Origin: Cutibacterium avidum ATCC 25577
GTDB lineage: Bacteria; Actinomycetota; Actinomycetes; Propionibacteriales; Propionibacteriaceae
Assembly: GCF_000227295.1 (NCBI RefSeq)
Contig: NZ_JH165054.1
Location: 957,069-1,021,068, forward strand
Length of the DNA: 64,000 nt
Direction of reading: 5' to 3'
Below the pieces are notes generated by a model. It did not search any database and was not told the DNA's origin. It saw only the letters and a program-made list of their open reading frames with translations. Within the stretch, counting starts at the first letter, position 1, and every line of letters begins with the position of its first letter. Positions 1-9,241 of the stretch are shown here, piece after piece. A program made the position numbers and the translations under genes.

Positions 1-292
1 GAGCGCCGGGGCCAGCAACTCCGTGGATGCCGTGGGGATGTAGACGAAAGTCGAATGGATCGACGACAAGCTGTCCGAAAGTACAGATCTGGCTGTCCCG
101 GAAATCTCCTCCGCGATCCATCCCCAACGACGAATAACCCTGAAATGAGTACGTGCACATCCGCCTGACAAGCCTTTTTTGACGTCCAATTTGGTCACCG
201 TCAACGTCAGATCGAGGCCTGAAAAGCACTTGTAACATCACAGCCAGTTGACGTTGAAACACGCCGCCTTGGCCCATTGGAAAGGAGCCATC

Positions 293-859
293 GTGAATCG
301 GACGAACGATTGCGCCCTCCCGTCCTGCGCCAACCTCAGAACGGTCTTCCAGCATCCCCTGCTCGAGGGTGACAGCACTGCCGCCACACCCGACGAACAG
401 CGCCTGGAACGCACTCTGCAGGCTCGCGCTCGAGCTGCTTGCTCCGTCTGCCCTCTCTTCGAACAGTGCCTTGAGAACGCCATCCTCGACCACGACGTCG
501 CTGGATTCGCTGCTGGCACAACCCCGCGTCAGCGTTCTCGCATTCGCTCCTGCCTGGGAGTTCGGGTTCGTCCCGACGACTTCGAATCCTTCGCCGGGGT
601 CATCGCTCGCGGGCATCAGGTGGCCACCCAGGACGTCGTTAGCCTCCGTCAGGCTCACCCCGGTCAGCCACTGAGCTTCATCGCAGACCGTCTCGGTTGC
701 TCGCTGTCCACCGTGAAGCGGCACCTGCGTCGGGCTCGCGACACCTCTTCGGCCCCGCGCCGCAAGACTCCTGCGAAGGCCAAGACAACCAGCCTGGCCG
801 CCGCATACGAGTCGGTGACCGGGCGCCCGTACCCGAGCCGCGCGAGGTTGGCTGCCTGA
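293..859 (+). CDS. WhiB-like Fe-S regulator with C-terminal helix-turn-helix
   Basis: Probable cytoplasmic transcription factor of the WhiB (Wbl) family. The GTG at 293 is chosen because AAAGGAG lies 5-6 bases upstream; an upstream in-frame TTG at 248 has no ribosome site. The 188-residue product has Cys12 (or Cys7), then C50-x2-C53-x5-C59, the Wbl cluster-ligand spacing. A Gly-containing turn and an Arg-rich stretch follow at about 71-85. The usual G[IV]WGG tryptophan is replaced (AGFAAG). Residues 127-147 resemble a sigma-4/LuxR-type helix-turn-helix, and a Lys/Arg/Ala-rich tail follows. Wbl proteins usually lack a separate HTH, so this architecture is uncommon. DNA targets cannot be read from the sequence. 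Confidence 0.75.
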   Translation: MNRTNDCALPSCANLRTVFQHPLLEGDSTAATPDEQRLERTLQARARAACSVCPLFEQCLENAILDHDVAGFAAGTTPRQRSRIRSCLGVRVRPDDFESFAGVIARGHQVATQDVVSLRQAHPGQPLSFIADRLGCSLSTVKRHLRRARDTSSAPRRKTPAKAKTTSLAAAYESVTGRPYPSRARLAA

Positions 860-915
860 GAAAAAGTCACGCTCTGTTCACCGCATGATCATCGCACGGT
901 GGCAGGCTGGCTGAC

Positions 916-1689
916 ATGACATTCAATCCTCGTATGGTGGCCCTCGACATCGACGGGACCCTCGTCGATTTTGAGGGCGAACTTCCGGACTCGGTCCGTA
1001 AGGCGGTCGCCAAGGTCGACGTCCCTGTCGTCCTGGCGACTGGGCGAGGGCTCTTCGGAGCGATCCCCGTCCATGAAGCCCTCGGTCTGCAGGGGGGACA
1101 CGCGGTGGTGTCCAACGGAGCTGTCACCGCGACGATGTCCCCCGTCGAGATCGAGTCCCAAGTCACCTTTGATCCGCGACCCATCATCGATCACGTCATG
1201 GACGTCTACCCGCAGGCGCTCATCGCGGTCGAGGAGGTCGGCGTCGGTTACCGCCTCAACCAGCTCTTCCCCGTCGGGGAACTGCAGGGCGAACTCCACA
1301 TTGAGACCATTGACGAGTTGCGCTCCCGCCCGGCCCCGCGCGTCATCATCCGCGATCCGAACGGTTATGCCGACTCCTTCCGCGACCTGGCCCACAGCCT
1401 CGACCTGCACAGCGTCTCCTACGTCATCGGCTGGTCGGCCTGGCTCGACATCACTCCGGAGGGTGTGACTAAGGCCTCTGCCCTTGACACCCTGTGCCGT
1501 CTCAAGGGCATCGATCCCAAGGACGTCCTGGCCATCGGCGATGGTAACAACGACGTCGAGATGTTGCAGTGGGCCGGACGCGGAGTCGCTGTCGGCGATG
1601 CGCCCGACTCCGTCAAGGCCATTGCCGATGACGTCGCTCCCTGCTTTGCCGACGGTGGCACCGCGGTTGAGCTGGAGCGCTGGTTCTGA
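916..1689 (+). CDS. HAD-superfamily Cof-type phosphatase
   Basis: Cytoplasmic haloacid-dehalogenase-type hydrolase of 257 residues, the normal size for the Cof/YidA subfamily (type IIB cap). Motif I is DIDGT at 11-15, with Asp11 as the predicted nucleophile. The Mg-binding motif GDGNND starts at about 208, and a Lys before it (in TKAS) fits motif III. Family members dephosphorylate sugar phosphates or nucleotide-type substrates; the substrate here is unknown. It is 56 bp downstream of the WhiB-like gene on the same strand and convergent with the DUF4921 gene. The start is the ATG at 916. Confidence 0.85.
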   Translation: MTFNPRMVALDIDGTLVDFEGELPDSVRKAVAKVDVPVVLATGRGLFGAIPVHEALGLQGGHAVVSNGAVTATMSPVEIESQVTFDPRPIIDHVMDVYPQALIAVEEVGVGYRLNQLFPVGELQGELHIETIDELRSRPAPRVIIRDPNGYADSFRDLAHSLDLHSVSYVIGWSAWLDITPEGVTKASALDTLCRLKGIDPKDVLAIGDGNNDVEMLQWAGRGVAVGDAPDSVKAIADDVAPCFADGGTAVELERWF

Positions 1690-1741
1690 AATCGTCTCCC
1701 GGTCACTCAGGCCGGCTGCCCTCGATCATCGGGAACCGACC

Positions 1742-3067
1742 TCAGTCGATCCGCCCTGCCCGCAGCACCCCCGGCTCGACGTGACACTCCGCCCCGAGGT
1801 CCATCGGGGCAATCCGTCCGGCCGCCCGCGCCTCGAAGAGCTTCGGCAACAGCATCGCGGCCAGAGTCGTCGGTGAGATGGTGTTGACGTAAATCTTCGT
1901 CCCGCCCTCGAACCCGGCCAGGGTAGAGATGCGCAACTTGAGGATGATCCGCCACGGCACCGGTACCCCGGTCCCTATCGGACGGTAATGCCACTCCTCA
2001 TTGGCCGGCACATCATCGCTGACGGCGACGTGGGCAGCGTGCAACAGGTCCGACATGGCGTCAATCCCGTCATCGTCGACGCGCCACGGCTGGTCGGCGC
2101 GGCCCGTCGACCACACCTCGACCGAGGGGTACCTATGACCAAAACCGACGGTCATGACAGCGCCCTCGTTACGGGCCAGCACCAGTCCGTGCTCGACCGC
2201 GAAATCTGGCCCCCAGCGATTGAAGATGCCCGGGTCTAGGACGGCCTTGGGCAGCACCGACTCGTTGTCGGCTCCCACTTCGTCAATGGCCACCAGCTGC
2301 TTGTGCAGATGATCGAATGACGCCCCGGCCGGCTTGAGCCAGTTCTGGAAGGCCACCACGTATCGGACGTGCTCGTTGTGTCGGTGCAGCTGGACCATCG
2401 AGTCGACGGTCAGGGCCATGAATGCCCGGTGTTCGTCGACGGTCAGGCTCGCCGATCCGGCAACGTCGGCTGTCGTCGTCCCCTCGTCGGTGTAGTGCCG
2501 CCTGGCGACGATGACGTCGTGTCCCCCGGCGAAGAAGGCTGCAGAGGCCTCCCGCAGCTCTTTCGGGCCGAGGTCCTCACCGCGCTGGTCCGACCCCACA
2601 GCCTTGAACTCGGCGTTGAGGACCGACCGGACATGAGCCTCTCCCCCCGGGTTTGACAGGTATTCCTCCTGCCAGTCGCGCGAGGCCCGTGGAAGGTCCA
2701 TTCCCCAGTTGAGCTGCCAGTACTGCCAGGACAGGATCTCGAAGAGATTGGGGATCCGTCGGAACTCCGGGACGGTGTCACCGAGCTGATCAGCCGAGAC
2801 ACGACGCATGAGGTCATGGCCCCGCACCAGACCGCCCTCCCGCTTCACCAACCGAGTCTTCTCCGGAGGGGTCGACAGCAGGTTGTCCGGGCAGAAGGCG
2901 CAGGCCGCATGACGATCGTGCTCGGTCAGCTCCCGGGTCTGCGTGGCCGGTTTGCTCAGCGGGCGGGCCCCACGACCAGGCACCGTCCACACCTTCGTAC
3001 CCGTGAACGGGTTGACCTGCTTGATGGTGCCGTCGGGCAGTTCCCGGTAGTACGGCTCGTCGCTCAC
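1742..3067 (-). CDS. DUF4921 family, GalT/HIT-like nucleotidyltransferase fold
   Basis: A 441-residue soluble protein matching the actinobacterial DUF4921 family, which is distantly related to galactose-1-phosphate uridylyltransferases. Visible features are a C56-x2-C59 pair that may bind zinc, as in GalT, and HLHKQ at 253-257, the position of the GalT/HIT histidine motif. The first residues ([12 protein letters not shown]) are typical of the family. The ATG overlaps the serS stop by 4 bases, so the two genes are translationally coupled. The reaction is unknown; nucleotidyl transfer or phosphorolysis is inference from the fold. Confidence 0.75.
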   Translation of the reverse strand: MSDEPYYRELPDGTIKQVNPFTGTKVWTVPGRGARPLSKPATQTRELTEHDRHAACAFCPDNLLSTPPEKTRLVKREGGLVRGHDLMRRVSADQLGDTVPEFRRIPNLFEILSWQYWQLNWGMDLPRASRDWQEEYLSNPGGEAHVRSVLNAEFKAVGSDQRGEDLGPKELREASAAFFAGGHDVIVARRHYTDEGTTTADVAGSASLTVDEHRAFMALTVDSMVQLHRHNEHVRYVVAFQNWLKPAGASFDHLHKQLVAIDEVGADNESVLPKAVLDPGIFNRWGPDFAVEHGLVLARNEGAVMTVGFGHRYPSVEVWSTGRADQPWRVDDDGIDAMSDLLHAAHVAVSDDVPANEEWHYRPIGTGVPVPWRIILKLRISTLAGFEGGTKIYVNTISPTTLAAMLLPKLFEARAAGRIAPMDLGAECHVEPGVLRAGRID

Positions 3068-4338
3068 TTCGGCGGCTCGATGAACTCACGCCCACCAAGG
3101 TAGGGACGCAGCGCCTCGGGCACGCGCACCGAACCGTCAGCCTGTTGGTGGTTCTCCAGCAGCATGATGATGATACGGGTCATCGCGCACAGGGTGCCGT
3201 TGAGGGTGGCCAGCGGTTCGACCCCGTCAGGTCCGCGATGGCGGATGGAGAGACGACGCGCCTGGAAGGTGGTGCAGTTCGAGGTCGAGGTGATCTCGCG
3301 GTAACGGCTCTGAGTCGGCAACCAGCCGTAGCAGTCGTACTTGCGAGCAGCCGAGAGGCCCAGGTCACCGGAGGCAACGTCAAGCACCTGGAACGGGATT
3401 TCCAGGGCCGAGATGAAGTCCTTCTCGAAGCTCAGCAGCTTCTCGTGCCAGCCCTCCGCCTCATCGGGCAGGCAGTAGACGAACATCTCGACCTTGTCGA
3501 ACCAGTGGACGCGGAAGATGCCGCGGGTGTCCTTGCCATAGGAGCCGGCCTCGCGTCGGTAGCACGGGGAGAAGGCGACGTAGCGCTTCGGGAGCTCGGC
3601 GTCGTCAAGGATCTCGTCGGAGTGGAACGCGGCCAGGGCAACCTCGGAGGTTCCCACCAGGTATTGGTCGTCCTTGGGCAGGTAGTAGACGTCGTCGGCG
3701 GCCTGGCCGAGGAACCCGGTTCCCTCCATCGCCGAGGGCTTGACGAGGGCCGGCGGGATCATCGGGGTGAATCCCCACTGCGCCGCCTTGGACATCGCCA
3801 GGTTCAGCAGGGCGAATTCCAACTGGGCGCCGACGCCGGTGAGGACATAGAAGCGAGAGCCGGCGATCTTGGTGCCTCGCTCCATGTCGATCGCGCCGAG
3901 GGCCTCGCCAATCTCGAGATGGTCCTTGGGCTCGAATCCTTCCGCGACGAAGTCACGTGGGGTGCTGACGGTCTCCTTGATGACTCCCTCGTCCTCGCCA
4001 CCAGCGGGAACGTCGTCAATGACGATGTTGCCGAGGGTCTTGGCGAGCTCGATGAATTTGGCGTCAGCCTCGTCAGCGGCCTTCTTGAGGTCGGAGACCT
4101 CACTGGCAATCGACTTGGTGCGAGCCAGCAACTCGGTCTTCTCGTCTCCGGACGCCTTGGCAATGCGTTTGCCCAGCCCCTTCTGTTCAGCGCGCAGGTT
4201 CTCGTGGGCGGCGATGGCCTCACGACGAGCCTCGTCAGCGGCGACGATGTCGTCGACGACCGAGGGGTCCTCGCCGCGGGCGACCTGGGAGCGGCGAACG
4301 GCATCCGGATCCGTTCGCAGGAGCTTGGGATCGATCAT
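3064..4338 (-). CDS. serS: seryl-tRNA synthetase
   Basis: Class II synthetase charging tRNA-Ser. The open frame extends upstream to 4413, but the protein start MIDPKLLR at 4338 matches the conserved SerRS N-terminus, giving 424 residues, a normal length. The N-terminal third is the charged coiled-coil arm (about 30-100). The catalytic core shows TSEVAL, the motif 2 region [15 protein letters not shown], and a motif 3 region with GTLCAMTR near the C-terminus. It is the first gene of a two-gene unit with the DUF4921 gene (4-base overlap). Confidence 0.97.
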   Translation of the reverse strand: MIDPKLLRTDPDAVRRSQVARGEDPSVVDDIVAADEARREAIAAHENLRAEQKGLGKRIAKASGDEKTELLARTKSIASEVSDLKKAADEADAKFIELAKTLGNIVIDDVPAGGEDEGVIKETVSTPRDFVAEGFEPKDHLEIGEALGAIDMERGTKIAGSRFYVLTGVGAQLEFALLNLAMSKAAQWGFTPMIPPALVKPSAMEGTGFLGQAADDVYYLPKDDQYLVGTSEVALAAFHSDEILDDAELPKRYVAFSPCYRREAGSYGKDTRGIFRVHWFDKVEMFVYCLPDEAEGWHEKLLSFEKDFISALEIPFQVLDVASGDLGLSAARKYDCYGWLPTQSRYREITSTSNCTTFQARRLSIRHRGPDGVEPLATLNGTLCAMTRIIIMLLENHQQADGSVRVPEALRPYLGGREFIEPPK

Positions 4339-4390
4339 GTCGCCGATCCTACCGGTCGGGAGCCTGCGAGGAGTCAGAGGCCAAGAGACG

Positions 4391-4426
4391 CGGCAGGGCC
4401 TGGGTGGTTCCACCCGGGCCCTGCCG
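4391..4426 (-). terminator. GC-rich hairpin after the PRC-barrel gene
   Basis: Inverted repeat with arms CGGCAGGGCC and GGGCCCTGCCG and a further internal match, sitting between the end of the PRC-barrel gene and serS. It is well placed to terminate minus-strand transcription from 5393. No long T-run follows. Confidence 0.6.
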
Positions 4427-4469
4427 ACGTTGTCGTCAAGCGATCACGCCATCGCCTGAGTCCTCGACG

Positions 4470-5393
4470 TCACTTGTTCTTCGGCTGCTTGGCCTGATCG
4501 ATGTCGATCTGCTCCTTGGCGACCTTGCCGGACACGGTCTGGGTGTCCTGGGTGGTCTCCTTGCCGATCTTGATCTTCTCGGCGGCGACGGTCTCCTTGT
4601 CGATGGTCGGACGCTCCTCGTGGGTCACGATGTCCTGGGCGCCCTCGGAGAGCTTGACGTCGTCACCGGCGACCTTCTCGTCGAGAGGAACGCGCTCGAC
4701 GTGGATCTCCTCGCGCTCGACCGGGACCTCGACGGTCTCGGTGTCATGGACGATGTGCTTGCGGATGCGCACACGACCGGTCTCGACACGCTCCTTGCCA
4801 ACGTTGAGGCGCTCCTCGTGGCGAACGACGGAGCCATCCTCGGCCACCGGGGACTTCTGGTCAGCAGTGGTCTGCGGCGTGGTGTCGGCGACCTTCTCGG
4901 TCTTGGCGTCGGCAATACGATCGCCAGAAACACCATTTCCAGCAACGCCCGGGTTGCCCTCCTTGTCGACGACCTTCTGGCCGGCAACGCCACCAGCAGC
5001 TCCACCGGACACACCGTTGCCCGCGTAACCCGGGTTGGCGTCCTTGGTGGTGTCCTTCTCGGAGGCGAAGGCATCGGAGTAGTAGCGGTACAGCTCGTCG
5101 GTCTCATCCTCGGAGAGGTGGCCGTCCGGGTCAACATTCGGGGCGTCCTTCACCTTGTCCTTGGTGTAAGGAGCGCGGATCTCGTCACCGGAGGTCTCGA
5201 GGCCCTTGAACGGGACGAAGGTCTCGTTGCGTCCGAAGAGACCGGTCTTGACGGTCACCCAAGCCGGCTGGCCGGAGGCGTCATCGAGGTAGACCTGGCC
5301 GATCTCGCCAATCTTGTCACCAGACTGGTCTACAACGGTACGGTCGTAAAGAGCGTCGATATTGGCGTTCGTAGGCGTCTTGTCAGTCGGCAT
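4470..5393 (-). CDS. PRC-barrel and DUF2382 (YsnF/AvaK-like) stress protein
   Basis: A 307-residue, highly charged cytoplasmic protein. The N-terminus (about 10-85) is a PRC-barrel with the typical KIGEIGQVYLDD strand. The C-terminus (about 175-300) is a DUF2382 domain with repeating valine/charge blocks such as HEERLNVGKE and HEERPTIDKE. Between them lie two degenerate Gly-rich repeats containing NPGxAGNGVSG. Actinobacterial homologues of this arrangement are general-stress-type proteins of unknown molecular role. The ATG follows AAAGGA by about 8 bases. It is monocistronic, with its own terminator. Confidence 0.8.
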   Translation of the reverse strand: MPTDKTPTNANIDALYDRTVVDQSGDKIGEIGQVYLDDASGQPAWVTVKTGLFGRNETFVPFKGLETSGDEIRAPYTKDKVKDAPNVDPDGHLSEDETDELYRYYSDAFASEKDTTKDANPGYAGNGVSGGAAGGVAGQKVVDKEGNPGVAGNGVSGDRIADAKTEKVADTTPQTTADQKSPVAEDGSVVRHEERLNVGKERVETGRVRIRKHIVHDTETVEVPVEREEIHVERVPLDEKVAGDDVKLSEGAQDIVTHEERPTIDKETVAAEKIKIGKETTQDTQTVSGKVAKEQIDIDQAKQPKNK

Positions 5394-5587
5394 TCTTAAT
5401 TCCTTTCGTTTAGATTTCTACCAAATCCCATTCGGAGAGCCGAGCAGAATCGGTTGATATCTTCAACGATACGAACCTGAGGGCCACAATCAAACCGGCT
5501 CATGTTGCGTTAATCGCTTTTAACCAAAACTCTTGTTCTGGCAACCTAGGTATGTTACGATCCCTGACCGCGGCGAGGACGCATACG

Positions 5588-6517
5588 TCACCATTTCCCG
5601 ATGACCCCCTGGAACCACTTCTCCGCCGCCACGTAATCCTCATCGCTGAAGCCGCGGATGACGTCAGGGCCCTCAGGCGACGCAAGACCCCTTGTAGAGC
5701 CGTTTGGATAGGACCCGAGGAAGATCACCTGACGGCTGATCCGGTACAATCCCTTGAGCGCAGCAGCCATCCTCCCATCCGCGACGTGGCCAATGGCATC
5801 AATGGAGAAGCAGTACTCACCGAGACGATCCTTGGTTGGCCTCGATTCAATTCTCGACAAATTAATTTTGCGGAAAGAGAACTGCTGCAGGATCTCCAAC
5901 AAGGCACCTGGGTGATCGCTCGGGGGAACGACGACAACAGTGGTGCGATCATCCCCCGTTCGAGCAATCATCTGCCCACTTCTCGCAACCAAAATGAATC
6001 TCGTGACGGCATCCGGATTGTCCGCAATTCCCTGTGCCACAGCTGTCAATCCGTACATCGTTCCGGCAACTTCGGCGCAGACGGCGGCATCGAAACGGGA
6101 CCGTGGATCCGACACCTCCTTCGCCGCGGAGGCAGTCGACCCACCCTGGGTGATTTCGGCGTGCTCCGGGAGGTTGGCGGCAAGCCAGTCCCGGCACTGA
6201 TTCGCGGCATGAGGGTGGGTCACGACGCGACGGATCGACGACAACGACGTCCCAGGTCGAACGTAAAGATTGAATTGCACCGGAATGACGACCTCGCGAA
6301 CGATTTGCAAACCACCCAGAGCAGCGAGAGTGTCCAAGGTCGCACTCACACCACCCTCGACGGAGTTCTCAATGGGAACCAACGACGCCTCGACGTCGCC
6401 ATCGACAACGCCCTGCAATGCGGCGCCAACCGTCGCATACGGGCGAGCGTCGACGCGGCCGAGAGTCTTGAGGGCCTGATGGGTGAAAGTGCCTGCGGGG
6501 CCGAAATATCCGTACAC
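5588..6517 (-). CDS. pheA: prephenate dehydratase
   Basis: Converts prephenate to phenylpyruvate in phenylalanine synthesis. The 309-residue product begins with YFGPAGTFTHQA, the diagnostic N-terminal motif. The catalytic TRF triad appears in DAVTRFILV, and a C-terminal ACT domain carries ESRPTK, the phenylalanine-binding site for feedback inhibition. It is a stand-alone dehydratase with no chorismate mutase domain, as is usual in actinobacteria. The start is a GTG at 6517 without an obvious Shine-Dalgarno. It lies 44 bp downstream of aat on the same strand. Confidence 0.95.
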   Translation of the reverse strand: MYGYFGPAGTFTHQALKTLGRVDARPYATVGAALQGVVDGDVEASLVPIENSVEGGVSATLDTLAALGGLQIVREVVIPVQFNLYVRPGTSLSSIRRVVTHPHAANQCRDWLAANLPEHAEITQGGSTASAAKEVSDPRSRFDAAVCAEVAGTMYGLTAVAQGIADNPDAVTRFILVARSGQMIARTGDDRTTVVVVPPSDHPGALLEILQQFSFRKINLSRIESRPTKDRLGEYCFSIDAIGHVADGRMAAALKGLYRISRQVIFLGSYPNGSTRGLASPEGPDVIRGFSDEDYVAAEKWFQGVIGKW

Positions 6518-6561
6518 GCCGTCAGACTATCCACGTGGTCGTCACAGTGGCCCCGACTCCG

Positions 6562-7293
6562 TCAGGCGGGCATTTCTCGCAGCCGATCGAGGAGCTGGAC
6601 GCCATTCCACGCCGGATCATCGGGACTCGTCCACTGCGGAGCCGGACGATCCAGGGCATCATCAAGAAGGTCAAGGTATTCCGCCCGGTCAACCTCGGTG
6701 ACGCCGAGACTGGCCAAGTGCGGGGTGCTCCATTGCACGTCCAGCAATCTCGAACCGAGTTCACACACCAACCTCAACAGAGCAGTCTTTGAGGCGTCGC
6801 GCCCGTGTCGAGGGTCGTGGAACATCGATTCCCCACTGAACAATCCGCCCACACTGACGCCGTAGAGCCCGCCCACGAGGCGGCCCTTGTCGTCCCAGGT
6901 TTCCACCGAATGAGCCCAGCCTCGCTCATGGAGGTAGCCATACGCCTCGATGACGCGGTCATCGATCCAGGCGTAGGGGCGATCCGGGTCAGCGCATCGT
7001 GTGATGACGTCACCAAAGGCGCGATCGACGGTCGTCGTCTGGTGCTTGGTCGTCTTGCGCAAACTGCGAGCGACCTTGAGATGACCGGGAATCAGAACAC
7101 CTCGATACATGGGAGACCACCACGCTGTCGCCCCCTGGAACTCCGGGGGCACCTCCTCGTCAGTGATGGGCATGGGAAAGACACCCTCATGGAGTGCCGC
7201 CAGCACCAGGTGGGGACTGAGAGCCCCGGTGATCGCGATGAGGTCATCGTCAGGCCATTGATCCGGATCTCCGAAAAGCTCTGGAACCGTCAC
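6562..7293 (-). CDS. aat: leucyl/phenylalanyl-tRNA-protein transferase
   Basis: Transfers Leu or Phe from aminoacyl-tRNA to N-terminal Arg/Lys of proteins, marking them for ClpAP/ClpS degradation (N-end rule). The GTG at 7293 is preferred because AGGAGG lies 8 bases upstream; the frame stays open to 7326. The product is 243 residues with the family signatures GVFPMP, TAWWSP, CADPDRPYAWID, GLYGVSVGGLFSGESMF and ASKTALLRLV. It lies upstream of pheA, possibly as a two-gene unit, and diverges from the metal transporter operon. Confidence 0.93.
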   Translation of the reverse strand: MTVPELFGDPDQWPDDDLIAITGALSPHLVLAALHEGVFPMPITDEEVPPEFQGATAWWSPMYRGVLIPGHLKVARSLRKTTKHQTTTVDRAFGDVITRCADPDRPYAWIDDRVIEAYGYLHERGWAHSVETWDDKGRLVGGLYGVSVGGLFSGESMFHDPRHGRDASKTALLRLVCELGSRLLDVQWSTPHLASLGVTEVDRAEYLDLLDDALDRPAPQWTSPDDPAWNGVQLLDRLREMPA

Positions 7294-7359
7294 TGACCTG
7301 GCCTCCTGTCGTCGCCGCGGGTCCATTGTCCACCCTCACCACGACATCGAGCGCGAACG

Positions 7360-7418
7360 ACAACAGAGGCTTACCTGACGAAACCCCCACCCCCTGCTAT
7401 TAGGTAAGGCTTACCTTT
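7360..7418. promoter_or_regulatory. DtxR-type metal box with an adjacent half-site
   Basis: TTAGGTAAGGCTTACCTTT at 7400-7418 is a 19-bp palindrome close to the DtxR/IdeR/MntR consensus. A second, degenerate copy (GGCTTACCT, 7368-7376) lies about 32 bp upstream. The main site precedes the transporter lipoprotein start by 67 bp and abuts a possible extended -10 (TGCTAGAGT). Repression by a metal-loaded DtxR-family protein is the likely control. The regulator gene is not in this window. Confidence 0.8.
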
Positions 7419-7484
7419 GCTAGAGTCTCGTCTGCTCATGTAAACGCACGAGCAGATATCTCACACAACCTAGGAGCCAGGCTC

Positions 7485-8435
7485 ATGAAGTCCTCCATCC
7501 TTCGATCGGCGGCTGCCGTCGTCGCAGCATTGACCATGGCCGCCGGCATCGGTGGCTGTTCCACCGAGAAGTCCGACTCTGGATCCGGCGATTCCAGCAA
7601 GAAGGCTCTCAACGTCGTTGCCTCCACCGGATACCTCGGAGACGCCGTCCACAACATCGCCCCTGACGCCAAGGTCAAGGTGCTCGTCAAGCCCGGCGGC
7701 GACCCCCACACCCAGGAGCTCTCCACCGGTGACATCGAGGCCATCGAGAAGGCCGACGCCGTGGTCTGGACCGGCCATGACATGGAACACCACATGATGG
7801 ACCACTTCGACAAGCTCGGAAACAAGCAGGTCCCCGCCGCTGAATCCATCCCCAAGTCTGATCTGCTCCCCTGGGAGGAGGACGGCAAGATCGAGGGCCA
7901 CGACCCCCACGTGTGGAACTCCCCCGACAACTGGAAGTACGTCGTGACCGCCACCGCCAAGAAACTGGGCGAGATCGACAAGACCAACGCTGACACCTAC
8001 AAGAAGAACGGCGAGGCCTACAACAAGAAGATCGATGAGGGGAAGAAGAAGGCCGGCGAACTCTTCAACCAGCTCCCCAAGGATCGCCGCATCCTTGTCA
8101 CCGGTCACGACGCCTTCAACTACCTCGGCAAGACCTACGGCATCGAGATTCACGCCACCGACTTCGTCTCCTCGGAGTCCGAGATGAGCGCTGCTCAGAT
8201 GGACAACCTCGCCAAGCTCATCGCCGACAAGAAGATCAAGACAATCTTCCAGGACAACCTCAAGAACCCTGAGGCCATCAAACACCTCAAGGAGGCCGTT
8301 GCCGCCAAGGGTGGATCCGTGACCGTTTCCGACAAGCCGCTGTACGCCGACTCCCTCGGCGAGAAGGCCCCAGTCGACACCTACCTGGGCGTCTTCCAGT
8401 ACAACGCCGAAACCATCACCAACGCCCTCAAGTGA
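7485..8435 (+). CDS. metal ABC transporter substrate-binding lipoprotein (Mn/Fe type)
   Basis: Surface lipoprotein of the cluster A-I (TroA/PsaA/SitA) binding-protein family, 316 residues. A signal peptide ends in the lipobox GIGGC, with Cys25 as the lipidation site. Predicted ligands are the His in GGDPHTQE, the His in DPHVW, an acidic residue in the SSESEM loop and the Asp in YADSLG. The His-rich loop of many zinc binders is absent. Together with the upstream DtxR box this favours Mn or Fe over Zn, but the metal is inferred. It is the first gene of a four-gene operon. Confidence 0.9.
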   Translation: MKSSILRSAAAVVAALTMAAGIGGCSTEKSDSGSGDSSKKALNVVASTGYLGDAVHNIAPDAKVKVLVKPGGDPHTQELSTGDIEAIEKADAVVWTGHDMEHHMMDHFDKLGNKQVPAAESIPKSDLLPWEEDGKIEGHDPHVWNSPDNWKYVVTATAKKLGEIDKTNADTYKKNGEAYNKKIDEGKKKAGELFNQLPKDRRILVTGHDAFNYLGKTYGIEIHATDFVSSESEMSAAQMDNLAKLIADKKIKTIFQDNLKNPEAIKHLKEAVAAKGGSVTVSDKPLYADSLGEKAPVDTYLGVFQYNAETITNALK

Positions 8436-8491
8436 GCGCAACGGTGTCGCCCATGAGCACGTGGGCGGCACCTGTCCACAAGGAGAAGCCA

Positions 8492-9241
8492 ATGTCCTCA
8501 CCCAAATCAGCAGCCCTCGAGGTTGACGACCTCACCGTCGCATACCAGGACAACATCGCTCTGTCCCACACCAGCCTCAGCTTGCCCACAGGTGAGGCCT
8601 TGGCCCTCCTTGGCCCCAATGGGGCTGGTAAGTCCACCCTCATGAAGGCCATTCTCGGACTCATCCCCACCCTCACCGGATCCGTCCAGATCTTTGGGAA
8701 GCCCCTCAACCAGATGCGTCGCCACATCGGGTACATGCCGCAGGCCGCTGACGTCGACTGGGATTACCCGGCGACGGTGGGAGACGTCGTGGCTCAAGGA
8801 ACCTTCGGGAGGCTCGGGTGGTTCAAACGTCCCGGAACTGCAGAGAAGCAGATCGTCCGGGAGTCGCTGGAGACCGTCGGCATTGCGAAATATGCCGACC
8901 GGCACATCACTGAACTTTCCGGTGGACAGAAACAGCGGACCTTCATGGCACGCATCCTGGCCCAGCATCCCGACTTCTTGTTCATGGACGAGCCCTTCGC
9001 CGGGGTCGACGCCGCCAGCGAACGCACCCTGATGTCAGTTCTTGACATGCTCGTCTCGGAAGGGAAAACACTCGTCATCGTCCATCACAATCTCGCCAGT
9101 GTGGCCGACATCTGTACCTGGGCGTGCCTGCTGGCCGAGGGGAAGGTGGTCTCGGTCGGCCCTCTCGCCGAGGCCTTCACCACCGAGACGGTGCACACCG
9201 CCTACGGCATCAGCGACGACATCTTCACGGGGGCACGATGA
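8492..9241 (+). CDS. metal ABC transporter ATP-binding protein
   Basis: Cytoplasmic ATPase of the Mn/Zn/Fe importer, 249 residues. The ATG at 8492 is chosen because AGGAG lies 6 bases upstream; the frame is open from 8432 with a weaker GTG. Walker A is GPNGAGKST, the signature is LSGGQKQR, and Walker B is FLFMDEPF followed by an H-loop in IVHHN. It ends in an ATGA overlap with the first permease. Confidence 0.95.
   Translation: MSSPKSAALEVDDLTVAYQDNIALSHTSLSLPTGEALALLGPNGAGKSTLMKAILGLIPTLTGSVQIFGKPLNQMRRHIGYMPQAADVDWDYPATVGDVVAQGTFGRLGWFKRPGTAEKQIVRESLETVGIAKYADRHITELSGGQKQRTFMARILAQHPDFLFMDEPFAGVDAASERTLMSVLDMLVSEGKTLVIVHHNLASVADICTWACLLAEGKVVSVGPLAEAFTTETVHTAYGISDDIFTGAR

Noticed and set aside
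1..292. Gene or RNA at the left edge
   Set aside because: No frame with a start site or family signature; only ordinary upstream sequence of the WhiB-like gene.
3145..4497. 450-codon frame on the plus strand over serS
   Set aside because: Antisense of serS with no family signature.
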